A DNA stretch of 64,000 nucleotides from Stramonita haemastoma (GCA_030674155.1 CM060326.1:32915487-32979486), one strand, 5' to 3'; shown: positions 11,745-61,803, numbered from the stretch's first letter. Numbers and translations are program-made. The notes: a model not told the origin generated them from the sequence alone.

Positions 11745-12605
11745 GTTGGCAGCATGTCCCCTTACCCATGCTCCCAACTTGTTCTCTACCTGTGTGCACA
11801 CCCACAAGTTGAGATTATATCCTGCCGATTTTGTTGACTTTGAAAAAAAAAAAAATTAACACTTTGCATTGGTGGTTTCTTTCACTGACATTGGTTATAT
11901 TTACTAAAAAGAATGTTTGCATGATATACACTGTTACTTCCAGTTGTCGGAAAATGTTTCGTTATCTTATTCTTTTGATTGCTGTTCTTGTTACATTATT
12001 TGGAGTTCAAGGCATGTGGGCAGTCAGCATCTTCTGCAAATGCTCTCTCTGTCTTTGTCTCTCTATGCCTCCCATCTTCCTCTCTCTTTTGGTATCACAT
12101 TTTGTCTGACTTGACTTGAACTGAAACTTTACTGTTTTAATTCACTGTGATTTTTGTGCATATTCGCAATTTTCCATTGAAATCCGTCCATTTTATTCAA
12201 ACATATCAATACGTTTATCAATGTTTTAAAAACATTTCGTGTTATTGTACTCAAGCAGCAATTTGTATGTGATTATATATGTGCAATTTTTTTTATTTAT
12301 TTTTTTTATTGATCATGAGAATTCTTCATATGTGATAATTTTTTTAAACAATGCATTTGGTTTGGTAATGTAAGGGAGCGCAGAAGAAGGAGGTTTTGTA
12401 ATGTAATTTCCCCTCCCAAAAAGGTCGCTTAGCTCATGTGTTATTTTCACTTTATTTCAGACGATATGTTTTCATTTTAAGTTGAGACAATTGAAGAGAA
12501 ACAACCATCGATCTGTTTGTATATCTGTCTTTCTATGTATCTCTCTTTATCAACTGTAAAAATTACATGCTCATAGATATTCAAAATTATGAAAATTAAA
12601 AACTT

Positions 12606-12611
12606 AATAAA
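12606..12611 (+). other. Candidate polyadenylation signal of the coiled-coil gene
   Basis: First AATAAA after the stop at 11744, about 860 bp downstream, just before a CA microsatellite. It is the canonical hexamer, but there is no transcript evidence. Confidence 0.35.
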
Positions 12612-12624
12612 ACTACTCATGCTG

Positions 12625-12689
<65 letters not shown>

Positions 12690-13276
12690 TGATAAAGAAT
12701 AAAACACACACATACACACACACACACACACATACACATTAAAAAAATGTAAATAGAGTTTAACTGTTTATCTTACCTGATGCAACATACTAACACCAAG
12801 CACAGAATTAGCCAGGCAAAAAGGGCTATTTTTTGTAAGCACTTTATATTATTTTGTATGCTTTACGTTTGGCATTGTCTTGACTTATTACCCATTGGAA
12901 TCTTAATTTTGGTTCTTGAAAGATGAAGATATCACTTGTATTCATTCAAAAGTCTTCTGTAAATTTAACACATGAAATATCTCAGGTAATTTGTTTTTAA
13001 GTCTATATATATATATATACACACACACACACCCATGCATAGGTGCATGTGTGGACACGGGCCTAGATTCAAGATTCAAGGTTTAATTCACCTTTGACCC
13101 CTCTTGGGGCATGGAGGATTTAAAACAAAATCAACTGTAACATATATAATTTGCATTAATAGAATACGTTCATACACAGAATTTCACAGAAATAAAAATA
13201 TAGTCAACCTTTTCATTAATGTCATGCAACTTTACTCTTAACTATGAATTTGCTAAGTTTTAATAACATATTTTTA

Positions 13277-13400
<124 letters not shown>

Positions 13401-14139
13401 ACACACACACACAACACACACACACACACACACAGCATGATCTCTATGCTTTAAAAAAAACAAATTCTCATATCATCTGATATTTGCAAACTAGATTTAC
13501 AAGCACATTAGCATGCTTCTTTGCATTCATGTGTACTGCAGTTTCAAACATACAATGTATGTGTGCGCATACATACATGCAATCATTTATGCATAAATGG
13601 GTGTATGCTCGTGTACACATATGTGTAAGGACTTATTTTATTAAAATTTTTGTGTATTCTTTAATTTCAAGGTAATGGAATAAGCATTTGTGTGCTTTTT
13701 TAATCCAGTCCCCGAATATATGTACATATGACAAGAGGACTGAAATTGAGAAAATTTAGCATTGTGATCATTCTTTTGGGTGTGGCCATTATAATGACTT
13801 TTTTTACTTTATCATAAATTTATTCATTCATTCCAAACAAGAAATTCGTGTTTATAATCAGATTTTCAAGTTTCCAAACACTAACTTTTTTTTAAACAGT
13901 GCTGGACACTGGAAACAGATTTCTTTCATTAACTTTTTAATTATTATACTTGTCTAATGCTGGATCATTACATTTTGTTTATCTTTGACATGATCTGTTT
14001 GTGTTCTTTCTGAGTGATTGATGTTAAGAAAGATGGGGGCTGAATGAATGAAGTTCTGTTTCTTGAGAGTAGTTTACTGAGCACGATTTAATTTTATTTT
14101 GGTTACATTTAGTCACTAGGAGTCAACAAAAGAAGGGGG

Positions 14140-14485
14140 ACAAGGGTAGGCCTCGATTGGCGGTCTGGGCCCTTATCTTTTGGATGGGACGATGCCATAT
14201 GCAACACACATTTAGAACATGTAAAAGAACCCACAGCAGAAAAAGTGTTGCCCCTGGCAAAATTCTGTACAAAAAGCTGTTATACAGAGAGGCAAATGAG
14301 GGTACAAACAGGAGTATATTAAAAACAACAACAGGAATATATTTTTAAAAAAACCCAAACAACCCATGGGTGGAGCTGTTCTTGTCGTTAATGCGCATTC
14401 CCCAGAGAGAATTTCACACAGAGAAATCTGCTGTGACTGAAAGAGGTATACAATACAATACAATACAATACAATACAATACAATA
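14140..14485 (+). repeat. Interspersed repeat, family G, with ACAAT tail
   Basis: Contains CATGTAAAAGAACCCACAGC, TGTTGCCCCTGGCAAAATTC and GAGAATTTCACACAGAGAAA, followed by an (ACAAT)n tail. The second plus copy is at 52290-52515. A partial reverse copy is near 46335-46420. Confidence 0.65.
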
Positions 14486-14517
14486 TATAATATTATAATA
14501 CGATATATTATATATAT

Positions 14518-14564
<47 letters not shown>

Positions 14565-15789
14565 CACAACAGTACAACAAAACACAACATGATACAGTAC
14601 ACTAACGTGATCAATTGAGCACATTCAGTTTCATCTGATTATACCTCCAACAACACAGCAATGCAAAAGCAGCCGAACACAAAAAACTTGTTTCAAACAT
14701 CGTTGCCTTTTGTGTCTGTCTTTTATTTCACTGTGAATCAAATTTCAAGAACAACTGACCACACCCATGCGAAGTGTAACACTGTTGACCGCATGTACAC
14801 ATTCAAACTCCACATTTGTAAATATTGCAGTGTCAATCAGGTCTAATTATCAACACAGAACTAAAAACAAATGTTTTTTTTTTTAAAGTCAACCCTCAAG
14901 TATCAATATGTACATAAGAGGCCACAGAAGCTAAATACATTGAATCATGAACATCCTGTACCCATCCCAATGTTGACAATATTTCTACCCAGGCACTGAA
15001 ATTAAATGGCACGAATACCATGTTGGAGACAACACAAAAGAGAGAAAAAGCATCATGCTTGCAAAAACAAAAGGTAGTGGACAGGAAAAGCAGAAAAAAA
15101 ACCCCACCTTCCTTTCTGGATAAAGTTGGAAAAAAAACCCACACCCAAATCCCAGAAATAACCTTGGTAGTTGGAAGATGAAATTTCTGTCCTGTAGTTC
15201 TCTTTTATAATTACGCATGTATGCAATATATGAAAACAAGGAAAAAAAACCCAGATTAAAGTACCTTCTATGACATTCTACAAATAAACCCCAAAGCGCA
15301 GAGTTTCTTCTCCCAAGAAATGCATGATGAAATGCCGGATTCTTTGGAGACTTTTATAGCCTTAATATTCATTTTTCATGTTGTAAGCTGTTGACCTCTT
15401 ACACCTTATGTGACCTGCGACAGATAAACTAATTATCAAACGAAGACTCACTGATACTGTAATCATCAATTTGTAGCTGAGATCTGAACTATCTTGCAAC
15501 GCTGTTGTCGATAAAAATTTTTTTATCACAGGAATAATATGTAAAAACGTAACTTACCATCAACATTTGTAAGATTTAAAATGTCATCATTTAGTTAAAA
15601 CAGTACTCCAGAGTTTCACTACGATGTAATATAAACAGAAAGTTACAGAACACTTATGATGTAAAAACCTAATTGGCAGGGTGAAATAAACCATAATATG
15701 GAAGCAAAACATGTTCATTAAAAAAAATGGCAAAGCTTAGAAGGCAGAAAAAGGCAATCAGCATCACAAAGTAGGAACAAAGGGTCAAC

Positions 15790-16632
15790 ATCACATCTAG
15801 CACTTTCACACATACTCAGTCTCAACACACAACCAATTAATGGTTCAGCACTTTCACACATACTCAGTCTCAACACATAACCAATTCATGGTTCAGCACT
15901 TTCACACATACTCAGTCTCAACACATAACCAATTCATGGTTCAGCACTTTCAAACATACTCACTCTCAACACACAACCAATTAATGGTTCAGCACTTTCA
16001 AACATACTCACTCTCAACACACAACCAATTAATGGTTCAGCACTTTCAAACATACTCACTCTCAACACACAACCAATTCATGGTTCAGCACTTTCAAACA
16101 TACTCACTCTCAACACACAACCAATTCATGGTTCAGCACTTTCAAACATACTCACTCTCAACACACAACCAATTAATGGTTCAGCACTTTCAAACATACT
16201 CACTCTCAACACACAACCAATTAATGGTTCAGCACTTTCAAACATACTCACTCTCAACACACAACCAATTAATGGTTCAGCATTTTCACACATACTCACT
16301 CTCAACACACAACCAGTTAATGGTTCAGCATTTTCACACATACTCTCAACACACAACCAGTTAATGGTTCAGCACTTTCACACATACTCACTCTCAACAC
16401 ACAACCAATTAATGGTTCAGCACTTTCACACATACTCACTTTCAACACAAAACCAATTAATGGTTCAGCACTTTCACACATACTCACTCTAAACACACAA
16501 CCAATTAATGGTTCAGCACTTTCACACATACTCACTCTAAACACACAACCAATTAATGGTTTAGCACTTTCACACATACTCACTCTAAACACAACCAATT
16601 AATGGTTCAGCACTTTCACACATACTCACTCA
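15790..16632. repeat. 48-bp minisatellite array
   Basis: About 17 head-to-tail copies of a 48-bp unit containing CACTTTCACACATACTCA and AACCAATTAATGGTTCAG. Units differ at a few positions, and runs of identical neighbours suggest local homogenisation. One copy is shortened near 16340. The open frames are translations of the repeat; no gene is supported. Confidence 0.95.
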
Positions 16633-16855
16633 GGTGCTCTGCACATCATGAATGAAACAAGGTATGCACAAACGTATGGCTGTGCGGAACCCCCCCCCCC
16701 CAAGCCAACTAACCAATCAAAAAGAAAACTTTCCTTTTATTGTTCACCGTTATCAGTAAGGATGCCCCATCCCCACCCCCTTTGACCACTCTTCCTCCCC
16801 ATCCTCATTTTTTCACAGTCTAATATCACATATTGTGAAGAGACGTTAAATGAAG

Positions 16856-16857
<2 letters not shown>

Positions 16858-16911
<54 letters not shown>
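16858..16911. repeat. (CA)n microsatellite
   Basis: Uninterrupted CA tract in intergenic sequence. Confidence 0.95.
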
Positions 16912-16914
<3 letters not shown>

Positions 16915-16971
16915 GTAATGCACAGAAGATTGCTTTTCTTGTAAGAGACATACTTATAACTGAATCCTTAG

Positions 16972-17127
16972 TTAACCCTTTCGCTGCTACCATATTTTGC
17001 TCAATCACACGCTAGACAAAATTTGAGAGAGCGTTGAATCATGACAAATAGCAATCGTTAACTGAACATTGCAGGCGACGGTTTCTATGACCAACACTGT
17101 TCATCAACAGCACAGTAAAAAGGTTAA
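16972..17127. mobile_element. Short MITE flanked by TTAA
   Basis: A 156-bp segment starting TTAACCCTTTCGCTGC and ending AGTAAAAAGGTTAA. Both ends carry TTAA next to inverted CC/GG ends, as expected for piggyBac-type elements with TTAA target duplications. A related copy is at 44515-44650. There is no coding capacity; the family assignment is inference. Confidence 0.55.
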
Positions 17128-17526
17128 TATAAAAAAATACTCAGAGGTTCCAAGACATAAAATTCCACCCATAAAACCATTTCCATGTAGCTACACATTT
17201 CATCTGTCATATATGATGCAACCAAAGCACACAGCAGGAGCCCCTGGTGCAAAAACATTTCAATGAACACAAATGTTATTTACACGAGTCTGACAACAAA
17301 ATGCTTATTTAAGAGAGTAAATGAAATGACAATGGAAAATATGCAAGACATAACCAAACAAAACCAAAAACAAATCTTAATAAAATACAGAAATGCTTAC
17401 AGAGCCTATTCCCCAAGCATACAGAGTATCAATAAGTTCAGGGAATGAATGGAAAACTTTCTCAAAGGGACAATCTACCAGTTTGTTCACATACTGTATA
17501 TCTGAAATAATATGTTATACACAAAA

Positions 17527-17770
17527 AGGAGCAATAGCCAAGTGGTTAAAACATCAGACATGCGACTTCATAGCAATCTGAAGATGTGGGTTCAAATCCT
17601 CGCTATGCCGTCTGTTCAACGAGATTAAAAAAAACCAACCCATCTTTTGTAGAAGCGTAGGCTTGACATGGATGGTGGTATGCATAATATGAGTTTACCC
17701 AGCATTAGTTTGCTCCCTGGAGAAGTATGGGCTTAGTCGATTTCAATTTGCCAAAATGACATTGCCCTAA
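17527..17770 (+). mobile_element. tRNA-like SINE, diverged family C
   Basis: The head AGCAATAGCCAAGTGGTTAA is followed by the B-box-like GGGTTCAAATCCTCG. The body is diverged from other family C copies. Confidence 0.55.
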
Positions 17771-19326
17771 ACTAAAGTTTTAAAGCAGTGCCGCAATGAC
17801 TCCTAGGGGAGTAGTTAAACACAGCACCAAAGATGGCAGAAGAAGCGTACAAACACTGGTTAACACCGAGTCATAATGGCATGTAACCGTTACATCTCTA
17901 GTAAGCCACACACACTGAGCGATTCACATGAGGACAACAAACAGACAATGACGCTTTTCATTTTTGACACCGTTTTTGGCAGCAAAGTCATCACCGACAG
18001 CAACGTTAACATCCACGTCAACATTGACAACTAGAAAATAATTCTTTTAAAACAAAAAGTGGAGCCCCTCTTGTGGCGACAACCTCTTAAAAGGGACTGC
18101 AGCCTGGATTTCACAGATCTGGCATGACTGAAGGTGGCAGATCACACATTACAATACAATACAATACAATACAATACAATACAATGCTATATATTACTAT
18201 GCAGCACATTAGAACCGACAGATTTTCATGAAGACAGATTTTCATGAACAGACAAGATTTTCATGAAAATGTACACAAAATTCTGAATGGTTATAATATA
18301 TTTTTTACATTTTACTCTAACTTTAAATTTTTTTTTATAGTTGATTAAAAATTAAAAAAAACTGGGCTAAACTCTTAACAATTTTGAAGACTCCCCCCTC
18401 CCCCCGATTTTTAAAAAAGCAAAAACCAAGTAGTAATATTAAAATGCTTGTAGATTGTGTAATTATGGACTGAAGTTGCAAATAATATGTGAATGTGTCG
18501 TGGAAAAAAATCAAATATATTGTATATCCATCAATCACTGGCAATCAACAATCAAGGGGTAGAACAGGGATGATAAGTCAATCCTTACACAAGAGCACAA
18601 GTTTTTTGTGGCTTTTTGGTATTTTTTTAACAATGGGCAATAACTTCAGGACAGTAATGTTTTAGATACCTACAGATTTGCCTGCAGGCAAATATCCTAT
18701 ACACAGGGGGAAAACCTCAACTCTTCTAAAAAACAAACAACAACAAAAACTGAAATGAAAGCAAACAACAGGGGAACAAACAGAAACACTTCTCCAAAAA
18801 TAAAAAAAAGGTCAACAACCCTCCCCCCAACCCCCCCCCAAACAAACCCAGATAAAAAGAAACAAACAACAAGCACAAACACCTAGATGTTTTTAAGTTG
18901 TCCATTTATCTATCATTTTTATGTGTGCGATTAGCAATAAAGATGTGAGTAAAATATGTCAACACAACAGCTTTCTGTTCAACACAAAACACATTTTTTT
19001 TTACCTCTGAAATCTGCAATTCCTGCAATGTATTTTTTTTGCTGGTATCTACTGTACAAGCCTTTATGTATCAATCAACATTGATCGTTAATATCCACTC
19101 TCCCTATGCATGATTTGGCATGTAAAAATACTCTCCACTCTTCATGCCCGCACAGGGAAAATTAAGGTGCCATGATGCCGGTGAACTACACCACACTGTT
19201 CTTCACTCATCGAATTGTCAAAGTTATCACAGTCATCAAGAGAATGACGACACAAAAGAACACACCAACACCCTGACTGACATGATGATCATCACATGAC
19301 GAATACCAGCTAAACTGTAGACCATC
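17771..19326. other. Probable 3' UTR / flank of the PARP gene
   Basis: AT-rich sequence downstream (minus strand) of the PARP stop codon. It has an (ACAAT)n tract at 18148-18185 and a direct repeat of GACAGATTTTCATGAA near 18218-18270. No further exon is seen. The 3' end of the transcript cannot be placed from sequence alone. Confidence 0.5.
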
Positions 19327-55867
<36,541 letters not shown>

Positions 55868-56380
55868 CGACGGTCGTAATTTTAACTGTCAATTGGCAAA
55901 CTTGAACACAACAATCAGTTCCTTCTTCTAAAGCACATCAGAGCAGATCTACACATCTCTTGCATTCGTCACACCAAACTTTCCCTTCCGGGAATTTCCG
56001 CTTGCGAACCGAAAGTGCCGTCCAGGAACAGTTACTCTTGAAATAAACTTTTGGAGATCACATCTCAACTGATCTTGCGGATTTACTAGAAAGCAAGCCT
56101 AAAAAGAGATCGTTTAAGTATGTCTGCATCGATTATATTACAAATATCGGCCAGGTTTTGCGACGAATGGGTTTCAACTTTTCGAAGAAGAAACAAGCAC
56201 GATTAAAAGATCTCTGCGAGTAGCTTCCCTTGGAACTGATACAGCCTAAAGGTTGTCCGTTTCCAACTTTGGGGGGATTTTCTGTTTCAGTTTCAGGTGA
56301 CTGTCATCACCCCACCCTTGTCCCCTAAATATGACATAACCAGCAGATCGATGCGTCAGGTAAACCCCCATTATTTTTGC
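55868..56380. promoter_or_regulatory. Presumed 5' UTR and promoter region of the PARP gene
   Basis: About 500 bp of mixed-composition sequence without simple repeats or SINEs, unusual for this window. It includes the motif cluster at 55980-56020. No TATA box is evident at a sensible distance. No open frame of note occurs on the plus strand. Confidence 0.5.
55980..56020 (-). promoter_or_regulatory. Candidate STAT / NF-kB / IRF-like motif cluster
   Basis: TTCCGGGAA (55986-55994) fits the STAT palindrome TTCN3GAA. GGGAATTTCC (55990-55999) fits the NF-kB consensus GGGRNNYYCC and overlaps it. GAACCGAAAGTG (56006-56017) resembles an IRF/ISRE element. They lie about 120-150 bp upstream of the PARP start codon, in a repeat-free stretch. 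Promoter function is inferred from position only; the transcription start is unknown. Confidence 0.45.
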
Positions 56381-56385
56381 TGTCT

Positions 56386-56890
<505 letters not shown>

Positions 56891-57180
56891 CTTTTATATC
56901 GAGGATAATGGAATAGACACTTGTGTGCTTTTTTACATCCAGACCCCGTGTGTATGTAGCTTTGTAAATCTTGTCATGTTCCCACCGACAAGAAAGGCCT
57001 ACTCTTACGAAAAGCGAAACAGGCTTTAACTGTGCGCAAGATGCTCTGCGTGGGTTCGCACATGGGGCTTCGGTTTAGTCTCATCGTAGGACTTTCGAGG
57101 AAAGTGAAGTTAGCACTGATGTTAACTTCAGGGGGAAAATCCCCTCCAACGGGAATCGAACCTGGGTGCGTGGGCAATGT
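56891..57180 (-). mobile_element. SINE family B copy
   Basis: Reverse copy with GAGGATAATGGAATAGACAC, core AAAGCGAAACAGGCTTTAAC and the T-arm-like end ACGGGAATCGAACC. The tRNA-like head is truncated. Confidence 0.82.
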
Positions 57181-57210
57181 GTGTGATTTATTTATTTATT
57201 TATTTATTGA

Positions 57211-57480
57211 TTCTTTTATATCCAGGATAATAAAATAGGCACTATTGTGCTTTTATACATATAGTCCCCGTGTGTATGCAGTTTTGTAAATGTCATCTGT
57301 TCCCACCGGCACACGATGGCCTACTCTTGTGTGCGCAAGATGTTCTGCGTGCGTTCGCACACGGGGCCTCGGTTTAAAGTCTCATCCGAAGGACTTTTGG
57401 GGAGAGTGGAGTCAGCACTGATGTTACTCCAGGAGAAAAATCTCCTCGACCGGAATCGAACCCGTGTCGTCAAACTGCGA
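57211..57480 (-). mobile_element. SINE family B copy
   Basis: A second reverse copy in tandem with 56891-57180, with part of the core deleted (CTACTCTTGTGTGCGCAAG joins two normally separate segments). It ends at CGGAATCGAACCCGTGTCG. Confidence 0.82.
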
Positions 57481-57592
57481 TGACGTAATGATGTGACATC
57501 AATTTTGATTATACGTCATTGTGAAACTGTTTTGATATTTTTTACAAACTTTGTTTTGATGTTTTTACTTAAATGTAATACTGAGACATTAG

Positions 57593-57641
<49 letters not shown>

Positions 57642-57770
57642 CACACACACCTACACACACACTCAAAACAAAGTTTGTAAAAACATTAAAACAAAGTTTT
57701 ACGATGACGTATAATCGAAATTGATGTCATACCATTACATCATCGCAATAAACAACCCCTGAGGAAGGCA
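57481..57770. repeat. Inverted repeat around a CA microsatellite
   Basis: Left arm includes GATGACGTAATGATGTGACA, ATTTTGATTATACGTCATTG and TTTTTACAAACTTTGTTTTG. Right arm includes CAAAACAAAGTTTGTAAAAA, ACGATGACGTATAATCGAAA and TGATGTCATACCATTACATC. They are inverted copies flanking (CA)n at 57595-57650. The arms are about 115 bp, so the transcript could fold into a long stem. Possibly the ends of a MITE. Confidence 0.75.
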
Positions 57771-57828
57771 AGAGCCGAAATATTGGGGAACCATATATGC
57801 TGGTTGTTTTACTTTCTTTGTTATATAG

Positions 57829-57830
<2 letters not shown>

Positions 57831-57905
<75 letters not shown>

Positions 57906-57941
57906 CACTATTTTTTTAATATAAAAATAACGCGCGCGCGC

Positions 57942-57982
<41 letters not shown>

Positions 57983-58000
57983 TGCGTGTGTGTGTGTGTG
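57831..58000. repeat. (TA)n, (CG)n and (TG)n microsatellites
   Basis: A TA tract at 57832-57897, then CGCGCGCGCGCG at about 57931-57944 passing into TG/TGCG. The CG run plus TG tract is a strong candidate for Z-DNA. Confidence 0.95.
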
Positions 58001-59300
58001 GTCTAGATCATGATATGGACACGCCTTATTCAATGTTTATTGATTTGAAACTAAGATCAGAGTCCTCCATGTGTTCTTAAATTAAATGATTTATACCAGC
58101 GTACGCGCGTGCGTATGTGGGGTGACATGAAGAGATGAACGAATGCGTTGATAATGGTAATGGCTGTTACTACCATGCGCCTATAGCAGCGAGTGTAGGT
58201 CCGTAATGTAGCTTCCAGCCTTTTATCACATAGATCTAGATGTGGTACTGCTACAACGACGACGACGATGATGATGTCAGTTTCCTTCAGTTTTGAAAAG
58301 GGCTTTAATAGGGTAGCTTTTGGTTAAATCATCATGAATATCATTGATTTGTAAATAATTTCTGACATCTGTATGCGTATGTCCTTTCGATTGATCTATG
58401 CCCTTTGTGTAATATCGTTCTTCTTTCACTGATAGCTACCATCAACATTTCATGAAATGATTCTGTGGTCTAATCATAATGTTTATTTGATGCTGATGAT
58501 CATATATATGACGACGATGACGATGACAACAATAAAATTGATGACGAACTAATACAATTAATAATTATTGGCAGCTCATGCTCACGCCCATTGACGGTCA
58601 AAGGGAAGCAACCATCGCATCTGCGCTGTTGTCCATGGTTGCCTCCCTGAACATGTCCTAGAATCGCCTTGTAACGTTAAAAACAACAACAACAACAACC
58701 ACCCCCCAAAAAAACAACAACAACATACAAACCCAAAACAAAACCAACCCCCCTCCCCAACAAATCCGAGACGATGGCACACGTCCATTGTTTTGTCAGT
58801 CGTTGATGTAAGTAAATCACCAAGGCCTGTATCAAAATGTCGCTAGATCTATGATTTTAAATGTTTATTATAATTTTTTGAAAATCTTACCACCATTTCT
58901 ACTTCGTTCCTCGGCTAAAGCTCCGAAGTTCTCCAAAGGTGAGATATTTGTGTATGCAACCGTCGCCCCTCACCCCCCGCCCTCCCCATTTAGGCAGCCT
59001 CATTCCGACTTCGGGGATACGTCTTGAAATGTTATAATTTATAGGCATTGTCATCATCCACGACAAACTGAGCAGAACCTGTGCTCTCTATTAATCAATG
59101 GAGAGGGGAAAAAAGCAACACAACCAAACAATCAAATACCCCCCAAAACAAACAAACAAAACAAAACAACAACAACCCCCCCCCCCCCCCCCCCCCCCCC
59201 CCAAGGAAAACAAATACACATAGATTTGGAAAAAAAAAATCACTTCAGTCTCGCATTCTTTCATTCCTATATTTTTTATTTATTTTTTAAAAATTTTATT
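58001..59300. other. Intergenic stretch, no gene recognised
   Basis: Ordinary AT-rich sequence with a short GAC/GAT triplet run near 58256-58275. It also has AAC-rich and C-rich low-complexity segments (58680-58760, 59100-59215) including a C run of about 30 at 59177-59202. A reverse SINE 3'-end fragment lies near 58905-59030. No exon or RNA gene is seen. Confidence 0.5.
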
Positions 59301-59563
59301 CTTTTATATCGAGGATAATGGAATAAACACTCATGTGCTTTTTTTTTTTTTTTTTTTTTTTTTACACCCAGGCATAGATCACCCACGGGGAGTGTGTATG
59401 CATTAAATAAATAAAAAAATCGTGTCATCTGTTTACGCCACCACACGATGGCCTACACTTACGAAAAGCGGAACAGGATTTAACGTGTGCGCAAGATGTT
59501 CTGCGTGCGTTCGCACACGGGGCCTCGGTTTATAGTCTCATCCGAAGGACTTTTGGGGAGAGT
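59300..59563 (-). mobile_element. SINE family B fragment
   Basis: Well-preserved core: AAAGCGGAACAGGATTTAAC, GTGTGCGCAAGATGTTCTGC and GGTTTATAGTCTCATCCGAA, then truncation before the head. A T-run of about 28 is at 59337-59363. Confidence 0.8.
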
Positions 59564-59789
59564 TCTGGCCTATTCTGAGCTGAAATAACGCAGGACACCA
59601 TCATTTACTTTTATTGCATGATGATCAGTGACGCTGAGGATGACGTAACAATGCTGTTATGGCGGTGCATTTGCTTTGAGACAAGGTGTGACGATGTATA
59701 CTTCGCATCCTATCATGATGTATCATGGCGTCATTCCGGGCCTGAGAGGTGCAGACTCATGCAGTACTGGTCAGGTAGTATCAGCGCTC

Positions 59790-60160
<371 letters not shown>

Positions 60161-60245
60161 CTCGGCGTGATCTCCCTTGGTGGTAGGCAGGAAGATTATT
60201 TTGCTGTTCATTTGTTTACCAAATATTACATTTCCATCCAAAACC

Positions 60246-61159
60246 ATGCCCGTTGTCGGCCTACCAACAACGTTGAACGTTACATTGGATGCCCTGCTCC
60301 AAGAAAATCAACTCACATCTTGGAAAATCGCTGGCAGTGGCAACAGCACAGTCGTTGTGCTACGACTGCAAGCCAGCCCAGCTAACAGCAGCAACATGGC
60401 GCAACAATGCACCCCTGCCATCTCTCACAGCTATAGAAGGAAGCCGCCAAGCCAGACTGACAGAGACAGGAGAAGGGCGGAGGAGAGGAGAAGGACAGCG
60501 CAGAAGCAAGAAGAAACGGAGGAAAGTGAAAATGTTATGATAGAGGAACATTCACAATGTTTATTTGTGCCCACACCTCCTTCAAGCTGCGCTGTGTTAC
60601 GCACTGACACACCCCCTTCTGCCAACAGCACACTGTCACTGCAAGGCGCACGTGAAATCCGCAAAGGGACGGAGAACGGAAAGCCCGCTGATCTGCAAAG
60701 TGACATTGACCTTGCGTCTGTGTTGACATCGGAAACTCCGGACTGTGACGATCCCCTCGCAAAACTTCAGGAAGTTGGAACCAGTGCCGATGCCGTCAAG
60801 AACTACGTGGCTGAACTGACTGATAGATCCTTGCAGCGGAGGCTAAGGGACACACGCAGGAACCAGGACTTTCGTCGAGTTTTCACCAGCAAACGGCATA
60901 CGGACACGATACTTTGTGAAAGTGACGATCTCGTGTTTCGCTTTCAATGGACTGATGCTGGTGACACCCCCCCGGATTTTTTTGGTTCGTAAAGAGGGAT
61001 ACTAGGCTGATGACCCGTCAGGAAAGCGTTGTCTACCAGAAGCTGCAGCTGTGGTCCCTTGCCGACCGGGAGAAACTGAAAGAACTGAAAGATCGAATCA
61101 GTGCCGGACTTGATGTGATGCATGTGATTGTGGACGCAGTTCGATTCTCACTTGGATAA
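60246..61159 (+). CDS. Single-exon ORF of unknown function, interrupted at a C7 run
   Basis: From ATG 60246 (context AAACCATGC) the frame reads MPVVGLPTTLNVTLDALLQE, NQLTSWKIAGSGNSTVVVLR, then a basic stretch YRRKPPSQTDRDRRRAEERR, an acidic/polar middle, and LQEVGTSADAVKNYVAELTD. It stops at TAA 60990-60992. One base beyond the C7 run (60967-60973) another frame continues GFFWFVKRDTRLMTRQESVV, YQKLQLWSLADREKLKELKD and RISAGLDVMHVIVDAVRFSL, then G and TAA 61157-61159. Both parts look coding, so one protein of about 304 residues interrupted by a one-base indel is likely. I do not recognise the family. The lack of introns and a short-repeat tail downstream make a retroelement or retrocopy possible. 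Confidence 0.7.
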
Positions 61160-61169
61160 CCCGTTTGTG

Positions 61170-61181
61170 TGTTGTGTGTGT

Positions 61182-61277
<96 letters not shown>

Positions 61278-61326
61278 TGAGAGAGGAAGAAAGAATGTGT
61301 GTGCATGCGAGCGTGTGTGTGTCTAT

Positions 61327-61392
<66 letters not shown>
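61170..61392. repeat. (TG)n and (GA)n microsatellites
   Basis: TG 61171-61274 and GA 61326-61390, directly after the second stop of the 60246 ORF. Confidence 0.95.
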
Positions 61393-61393
<1 letters not shown>

Positions 61394-61803
61394 ATAGCTA
61401 TACCCTAAATGCCATCTGGATTATTACAGATTTATCACGTGTTAGCGGTGCACCGTTTCTAAAGCCGTGGAAAAAGGGAAGAAGAGACATTGTGACCTAG
61501 TGTCCTTGTTGCAGACAGACCAGTTTGTTTTGAGATGTTGATTTTGGATTTGTAAAGTTTTGTGGAGAAAACTCCTCCGCCTTACCAATCACCATTGTGA
61601 GGGCTAACAAATGCTTACAGATATTAAAAAAAAAAAAAAAAATGAAAAAACGATTTCAATCTATCCTGTAACCATGTAATGGAATCCATGCCATGATGAA
61701 TACTTGGGCGGTAGTTTTTCAAGTTGTCAGAATATGACATTTTGTGTTTTGTGCCCAGCCCCCCTCCCACTGTCCCCTTGCGTATGGGCATCATGCTTAA
61801 CGC

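Noticed and set aside
17263..17448. Small open frames in intergenic AT-rich DNA
   Set aside because: Short, no splice or domain support, composition as in the surroundings.
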